A DNA stretch of 64,000 nucleotides, from contig NZ_JAMJWG010000003.1 in the NCBI RefSeq assembly GCF_024435355.1, forward strand, positions 310,001 through 374,000, written 5' to 3'. Positions 60,968 through 64,000 of this stretch are shown here, in pieces (within the stretch, counting starts at the first letter, position 1; the number at the start of each line of letters is the position of its first letter). A program made the position numbers and the translations under genes. The notes under the pieces are model-generated. The model saw only the letters and a list, made by a program, of their open reading frames with translations, was not told the DNA's origin and ran no database searches. The stretch comes from Streptomyces odontomachi. GTDB taxonomy: Bacteria > Actinomycetota > Actinomycetes > Streptomycetales > Streptomycetaceae.

Positions 60968-61216
60968 ATGCCCATCCCGGGTCCTGGGGGACCGTGTGTA
61001 CACCACGTCCCCTCGTTGCAAACTGTCGCACGCTGGACTGACAGTCGCAACAAATCCATGATCACTTTCGCCGCCGTTCTGACTTGCGTGATCAACGGCG
61101 ACAGCCTGACCAGCGTGCTTCACGAGACGACTTGGCTCGTCGTAGCAGTCACGATTCTGGTCATTGTTCGAGTAGTCGCGGCTATCTCAGGTAGGACTGT
61201 CAAGCTCATTGGCTGA
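60968..61216 (+). CDS. Small membrane protein (82 aa)
   Basis: GAGGAGGAGC, a very strong ribosome site, stands directly before the ATG. The N-terminal ~25 residues are polar (MPIPGPGGPCVHHVPSLQTV), then MITFAAVLTCVINGDSLTSV and TTWLVVAVTILVIVRVVAAI give one or two membrane helices. The product ends GRTVKLIG. No family is recognised. It lies in the AICE-like region and its stop is followed by a hairpin, so it is likely a real gene of this element. Confidence 0.6.
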   Translation: MPIPGPGGPCVHHVPSLQTVARWTDSRNKSMITFAAVLTCVINGDSLTSVLHETTWLVVAVTILVIVRVVAAISGRTVKLIG

Positions 61217-61240
61217 GCCTGACAGCAGCATCTGATGTAC

Positions 61241-61270
61241 CCGGTGGGCTCCAGCTTCAGAGCCCACCGG
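61241..61270. terminator. Hairpin between the small membrane gene and the GNAT gene
   Basis: A perfect 11-bp stem CCGGTGGGCTC / GAGCCCACCGG with an 8-nt loop overlaps the last codons of the convergent GNAT gene. Confidence 0.75.
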
Positions 61271-61763
61271 TCGCCCGCTGGAAGAGCGCACCTGACCTTC
61301 GGTGCGGCAGGTCCACGATGCGCAGCAGAGTGAATCCCTCCCCCTCGTAGTACCGGTGCAGTCCCGGGTTGTCCTTCCAGGCATCGAGCCGTAGCCACGC
61401 CTTGCCGGCTGCCGCAGCTCGTTCGGCAGCCCAGTCGAGCAGCGTGCCGCCCACTCCCATACCGGCAGACGAGCGGCTGACCGCCATGCGGTGCACGTAC
61501 AGCGCACCGTCCGGCTTGTCGCCCGCCTCCCAGAACTCCGGGTCCGCGAATGTGTCGACCTGGATCGTGGCGATCGGCTCTCCCTCCACGAAGGCGAGGA
61601 AGCAGTCTCCCCGCTCAAGCGCGGTGGTGATGCGGTCACGGTGGGGCGGGTACTGCCACTGATCGATGCCGCGGGAAGCGAGCCAGGTCGATACCTCCCT
61701 CAGTAGCGACTCGACGGCGTCCAGCTCGTCTGGCCGGGCCGCCCTCACGTGCAGCTCAGTCAC
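61257..61763 (-). CDS. GNAT-family N-acetyltransferase
   Basis: A 168-residue acetyltransferase. The GNAT core shows FLAFVEGEPIATIQVDTFAD (strand/motif C-D), YVHRMAVSRSSAGMGVGGTL (motif A, the acetyl-CoA binding loop, here RSSAGMGVGG), AAERAAAAGKAWLRLDAWKD and NPGLHRYYEGEGFTLLRIVD (motif B). The acceptor is unknown. The start overlaps the stop of the GntR gene by 4 bp, so it is translated with the regulator. In AICEs a nudix or acetyltransferase gene often accompanies the GntR regulator. Confidence 0.9.
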   Translation of the reverse strand: MTELHVRAARPDELDAVESLLREVSTWLASRGIDQWQYPPHRDRITTALERGDCFLAFVEGEPIATIQVDTFADPEFWEAGDKPDGALYVHRMAVSRSSAGMGVGGTLLDWAAERAAAAGKAWLRLDAWKDNPGLHRYYEGEGFTLLRIVDLPHRRSGALFQRATGGL

Positions 61764-62542
61764 GCATCCTCGCCCTCGACGTCACGCTGCCGCTCGTAGG
61801 AGATCACGGACCGATCGCCTGGAAGCACCGTGACAGCGACGCGCACGGGCGTGCCTTCCGTGGTGTATCCCGTGGCGATGTGGACGCCGACGGGCGTCCC
61901 CGGTCCCAGGTCGAGACGATGCGACTGGTCCGGGGTCGGCATGCGCACGTACAGCTCGTCCAGTGCGCGCACCTGACGGTGACCCAGCTCCGCGAGCACC
62001 TCGTTGGCACCGCGGCCGATGTCCTCGGGGCGCATGATCTCGGAGTCCCGAACGATGCTGAGCGGGTAGTAGCTGTCATTGACGTTGGAGGGCTCGCCGT
62101 CCAAGTAGCGCACGCGCTTGCGCACCGCAACAAGCTCGCCGGGTTCGAGTCGTAGGCGCTTCGCCACGTCTTCGGGCGGGTCCACGATGGCGACTTCGAT
62201 GTCCTGTCGCGGCTCCCGCCCCTCGCCCGAGTACTCGGTCATGAAAGCGTCCATCTCCGGTGAGTAGGGCCGCTCCCGGAACTCCGCCTGGGGGCGGAAC
62301 ACCATCGGCTCCCGACGCCGGACGAAGTGTCCTTGCGGGCGGGCCGAGATCACCAGCCCCTCGTTGACGAGCAGCGCCAACGCCTTGCGCACGGTCTCCC
62401 GGGACACGTCGTACTGCTCGCGCAGCTCCGCCTCGGTCGGCAACTTCGCGTCCGGGGCGAGCGCTCCGCTCACGATCTGCTCGCGAAGCGCGTCCGCGAT
62501 CTGCTGGTACATCGGGTTTCGCCCGAGTCGGGTCACTGCCAT
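61760..62542 (-). CDS. GntR/HutC-family regulator (AICE type, KorSA-like)
   Basis: A 260-residue regulator. The N-terminal winged helix-turn-helix (MYQQIADALREQIVSGALAP, LPTEAELREQYDVSRETVRK, ALALLVNEGLVISARPQGHF) is followed by a UTRA ligand domain (VAKRLRLEPGELVAVRKRVR, YLDGEPSNVNDSYYPLSIVR, RVAVTVLPGDRSVISYERQR). HutC-type GntR proteins regulate conjugation in Streptomyces elements. The start is uncertain: ATG 62542 has GGGAGG very close, while a GTG at 62536 gives better spacing. Inverted repeats upstream are the probable operators; it is divergent from the transfer genes. Confidence 0.88.
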   Translation of the reverse strand: MAVTRLGRNPMYQQIADALREQIVSGALAPDAKLPTEAELREQYDVSRETVRKALALLVNEGLVISARPQGHFVRRREPMVFRPQAEFRERPYSPEMDAFMTEYSGEGREPRQDIEVAIVDPPEDVAKRLRLEPGELVAVRKRVRYLDGEPSNVNDSYYPLSIVRDSEIMRPEDIGRGANEVLAELGHRQVRALDELYVRMPTPDQSHRLDLGPGTPVGVHIATGYTTEGTPVRVAVTVLPGDRSVISYERQRDVEGEDA

Positions 62543-62569
62543 GCCTCCCATGTAGCCGCAGGTTGAACG

Positions 62570-62585
62570 CATTGTCCAGTCAATG
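62570..62585. promoter_or_regulatory. Inverted repeat 1 upstream of the GntR gene (CATTG-N6-CAATG)
   Basis: A perfect 5-6-5 dyad 28 bp upstream of the GntR start, suited to a HutC/GntR dimer. Confidence 0.6.
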
Positions 62586-62639
62586 CGGCCAATGCCCTTG
62601 CGGTCCGAGCGTGACTCTGCCAACATCCTGACTGTAGAC

Positions 62640-62653
62640 ATTGTACGGACAAT
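62640..62653. promoter_or_regulatory. Inverted repeat 2 upstream of the GntR gene (ATTGT-ACGG-ACAAT)
   Basis: A perfect 5-4-5 dyad, related in sequence to repeat 1 (both contain ATTG/CAAT), 98 bp upstream of the GntR start. Its position between divergent genes fits control in both directions. Confidence 0.65.
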
Positions 62654-62760
62654 AGCTACAGCGCCTCAATGACTGCTGTGCCTGCACAGCGGTGTCCGGG
62701 GCGTGCGGCTCGGGATGGCTCGCGGTTCAGGTTCGCCGAGGGCCCCGCGCTGGTCGTTGT

Positions 62761-62772
62761 TTGAGAACTCAA
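62761..62772 (+). promoter_or_regulatory. Leader motif ttgagaactcaa
   Basis: tttgagaactcaacagggtgcgg resembles the conserved TTGAGAACTCAACAG stretch found in Streptomyces rRNA leaders, as I recall. Its presence upstream of the transfer-type operon suggests a leader-encoded antitermination or processing signal, but the evidence is a short similarity. Confidence 0.35.
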
Positions 62773-62823
62773 CAGGGTGCGGACCCAGCCGCCTGAACAC
62801 GGGCGGTCGATGGGTCCAGAACG

Positions 62824-62857
62824 AACCTTCCGCGGCCCTTCGGGGTCGCGGAAGGTT
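62824..62857 (+). terminator. Strong hairpin in the leader of the 63-kb operon
   Basis: A perfect 11-bp stem AACCTTCCGCG / CGCGGAAGGTT with an inner GCC-CTTCG-GGT extension, 144 bp upstream of the first gene. It could attenuate the transcript. Confidence 0.7.
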
Positions 62858-63000
62858 GCCTCCCCCGCCCGTCCGGCCCGCTGCTCGTGGTGCCGTACGG
62901 GCGGGGTGGCAGGGAGCCGGATGGTCCGACTTCAACGACGTGCGGCCGTCCGGGTTGCCCCCCGAACGGCCGCGCACAGACACCTGAGCTGGAGGCATCT

Positions 63001-63105
63001 GTGATCACCAGTCTGACAGACGCGGAACGGGCTGAGCTGGCCCGTAAGACCGCTGAGCAGAACAAGCGCAGTGAGGACGATGCGCGGGCGCGGGGTGGCC
63101 GCTGA
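63001..63105 (+). CDS. Small charged protein (34 aa)
   Basis: A GTG start with GGAG about 7 bp upstream gives MITSLTDAERAELARKTAEQ and ends EDDARARGGR. It is a single charged helix. The TGA overlaps the ATG of the next gene by one base (TGATG), so the two are coupled. Small genes of this kind are common in this part of AICEs. Confidence 0.65.
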   Translation: MITSLTDAERAELARKTAEQNKRSEDDARARGGR

Positions 63106-63554
63106 TGGCCGCCGGGACGTTCGCCGCGGTGTTCGTGGCCCTGTGGGTCGCGCATTCAGTGGGGGACCACTGGGTGCAGTCCTCGCACCAGTCCTGCATG
63201 AAGGGACAGCCCGGTTGGCCGGGGCGCCTGGCCGCTGCGCGGCACGTCGCCACGCTGACCTTGACCAAGGGCGCCGTACTGGCGCCGGTCGTGCTGCTGC
63301 TGGGCCTGCACCTGAGCGCGCTTGGGCTGCTCGTGGGCCTGGGTGTGGATGCCGTCTCACACGGTTGGGCGGACCGCCGCCACACTCTCGCCGCTCTGGC
63401 CCGCCTGCTGGGTAAGGGCGAGTTCTACCGGCTCGGGGCCCCGCGCCCCGGGCGGGACGACGCCCCGCACATCGGCACCGGCGCCTACGCGCTCGACCAG
63501 TCCTTCCACCACCTGTGGCTGCTGGTCGCCGCGCTGATCATCACCACCGTCTGA
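63105..63554 (+). CDS. AICE transfer-region membrane protein
   Basis: A 149-residue protein with three or four hydrophobic stretches (FAAVFVALWVAHSVGDHWVQ, GAVLAPVVLLLGLHLSALGL, LWLLVAALIITTV). The polar motifs HSVGDHWVQSSHQ, HVATLTLTKG, DAVSHGWADRRHTL and GKGEFYRLGAPRPG with TGAYALDQSFHHLW match a protein family often seen in Streptomyces integrated elements next to spd and tra genes. Several conserved His/Asp residues sit at the membrane surface. Biochemical function is unknown. Confidence 0.75.
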   Translation: MAAGTFAAVFVALWVAHSVGDHWVQSSHQSCMKGQPGWPGRLAAARHVATLTLTKGAVLAPVVLLLGLHLSALGLLVGLGVDAVSHGWADRRHTLAALARLLGKGEFYRLGAPRPGRDDAPHIGTGAYALDQSFHHLWLLVAALIITTV

Positions 63555-63571
63555 GACACCCCAGCACCACC

Positions 63572-63614
63572 GCCCCGATGGTCGCCAGGCCGGGTTCGAC
63601 TCCCGGCCGGGGCA
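63572..63614 (+). ncRNA. Compact tRNA-like fold (acceptor-like stem plus T-arm)
   Basis: GCCCCG (63572-63577) can pair with CGGGGC (63608-63613). Between them a perfect T-arm (GCCGGG-TTCGACT-CCCGGC, 63589-63607) sits next to the closing strand, followed by an unpaired A as a discriminator would be. The D-arm and anticodon arm are replaced by 11 nt. It is either a tRNA remnant or a mini tRNA-like RNA; transcription is not shown. Confidence 0.5.
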
Positions 63615-63655
63615 CTTCGTCCACCGCGCCCCGCGGTGGACGTTCCACAAACGGC

Positions 63656-63685
63656 GCGCCCCCGGTGATCCACCACCGGGGGCGC
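63656..63685 (+). terminator. Hairpin before the DUF6284 gene
   Basis: A perfect 12-bp stem GCGCCCCCGGTG / CACCGGGGGCGC with a 6-nt loop, 37 bp upstream of the DUF6284 start. Confidence 0.75.
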
Positions 63686-63722
63686 TGATGTGAGCCGTCT
63701 TCCTCGAAGGAGACCACGACCC

Positions 63723-63995
63723 ATGAACCATGTTGTCACTGTTCAGGACGCCATCACAGCCGTTGCTTGCTGGGACTGGCTTGAGCCCACGGATGCCGAG
63801 CTGGACGCGATCGAGCGGGAGCTCCCGCTCATCGACGAGCAGGTTGCGGAGCTGGACGCGCAGATCATCTGCATGGACCGCCCGCTGAGCGAGCTGGACG
63901 CCCGCCGACTGCGCCGGGCCAGCAACCGCGTGCTCGACGCCCGGCGGAAGCTGACCAACCAGGCCCCGGCGGCGCTGTCGGAGGTGGGCGCGTGA
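63723..63995 (+). CDS. DUF6284-family protein
   Basis: A 90-residue protein with AAGGAGA before the ATG. DWLEPTDAELDAIERELPLI, DEQVAELDAQIICMDRPLSE and LDARRLRRASNRVLDARRKL form one continuous helical hairpin typical of the DUF6284 family of Streptomyces elements. Function unknown. The stop overlaps the start of a further gene (GTGA), which continues beyond the window and is probably the next transfer gene. Confidence 0.8.
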   Translation: MNHVVTVQDAITAVACWDWLEPTDAELDAIERELPLIDEQVAELDAQIICMDRPLSELDARRLRRASNRVLDARRKLTNQAPAALSEVGA

Positions 63996-64000
63996 GCGAG
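63992..64000 (+). CDS. Start of the next gene (window ends)
   Basis: GTGAGCGAG overlaps the DUF6284 stop by 4 bp and gives only three codons before the window ends. The overlap suggests translational coupling in the same operon. In AICEs of this layout the next genes usually encode a TraSA/FtsK-like translocase. Confidence 0.45.

Larger units (their letters stand above)
59533..64000. mobile_element. Left part of a putative AICE (actinomycete integrative and conjugative element)
   Basis: Begins at the tRNA-Ser fragment and continues off the right edge. Supporting features: AT-rich patches (about 33-43% G+C in 60061-60180), short hydrophobic ORFs, a GntR/HutC regulator of the KorSA type with a GNAT gene, and a divergent set with a 34-aa gene, a transfer-type membrane protein and a DUF6284 gene, seen together in Streptomyces AICEs. 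No integrase, Rep or TraSA gene is within the window; these are expected further right. Confidence 0.65.

Overview
The window is high-GC actinobacterial chromosome (over 70% G+C by eye, third codon positions almost all G or C). It carries Streptomyces hallmarks: a sporulation-type sigma factor pair, a subtilisin-inhibitor-like secreted protein, DUF4360 secreted proteins, SigE-family sigma factors and actinobacterial DUFs. Gene content and order from about 6.2 to 21 kb match, from memory, the core region around S. coelicolor upp-tadA-sigF-sigN. This is a Streptomyces chromosome that changes near its right edge into an integrative element.

Layout. 0-6 kb: the end of a sugar dehydrogenase, a proline-rich protein, two tandem DUF4360 secreted proteins behind a perfect CebR-type palindrome, a catalytically degenerate histidine phosphatase and a methyltransferase. 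6-20 kb: conserved core block (VapB-like protein, LytR_C protein, upp, tadA with its partner gene, tRNA-Ser(CGA), a SigE-family sigma factor coupled to a membrane propeller protein, TetR and VC0807 genes divergent from a DUF418 gene, a 57-aa membrane protein, PhzF, Dabb, then two SigF/SigB-type sigma factors). 20-25.4 kb: a MarR regulator with two operator dyads, an efflux pump fused to carboxypeptidase-regulatory-like modules, a YceI protein carrying the same type of module, and a PPOX protein. 25.4-25.94 kb: three tandem copies of a ~153-bp element with inverted ends; two diverged copies lie inverted at 19.6-20.0 kb. 26-36 kb: TetR, a secreted EEP nuclease/phosphatase, a two-component system in line with GT2/GtrA and GT39 glycosyltransferases, and two small secreted proteins. 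36-45 kb: phosphatase, hydrolase, DUF998, a Ser/Thr kinase, a small-protein/pentapeptide-repeat trio, and two tRNAs. 45-57.6 kb: SSI inhibitor, a 1,708-aa PAS-pseudokinase-pseudoreceiver protein, an acyl-CoA ligase, a SigE-family sigma factor, repeat arrays followed by a primase-polymerase gene, and a secreted propeller protein.

57.8-64 kb is accessory DNA. Two direct repeats derived from the 3' half of a tRNA-Ser(UGA) gene (57.84 and 59.48-59.53 kb) look like attachment sites. They are followed by an AT-rich patch, small hydrophobic ORFs, a GntR/HutC regulator coupled to a GNAT gene and, diverging from it, a small gene, a transfer-type membrane gene and a DUF6284 gene, the layout of an actinomycete integrative and conjugative element (AICE). 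The element runs off the right edge. The orientation of the tRNA fragment predicts the intact tRNA-Ser and the integrase to the right of the window. A compact tRNA-like fold sits inside the element.

Gene names are given only where the family is clear. No database search was run; synteny statements rest on recall.
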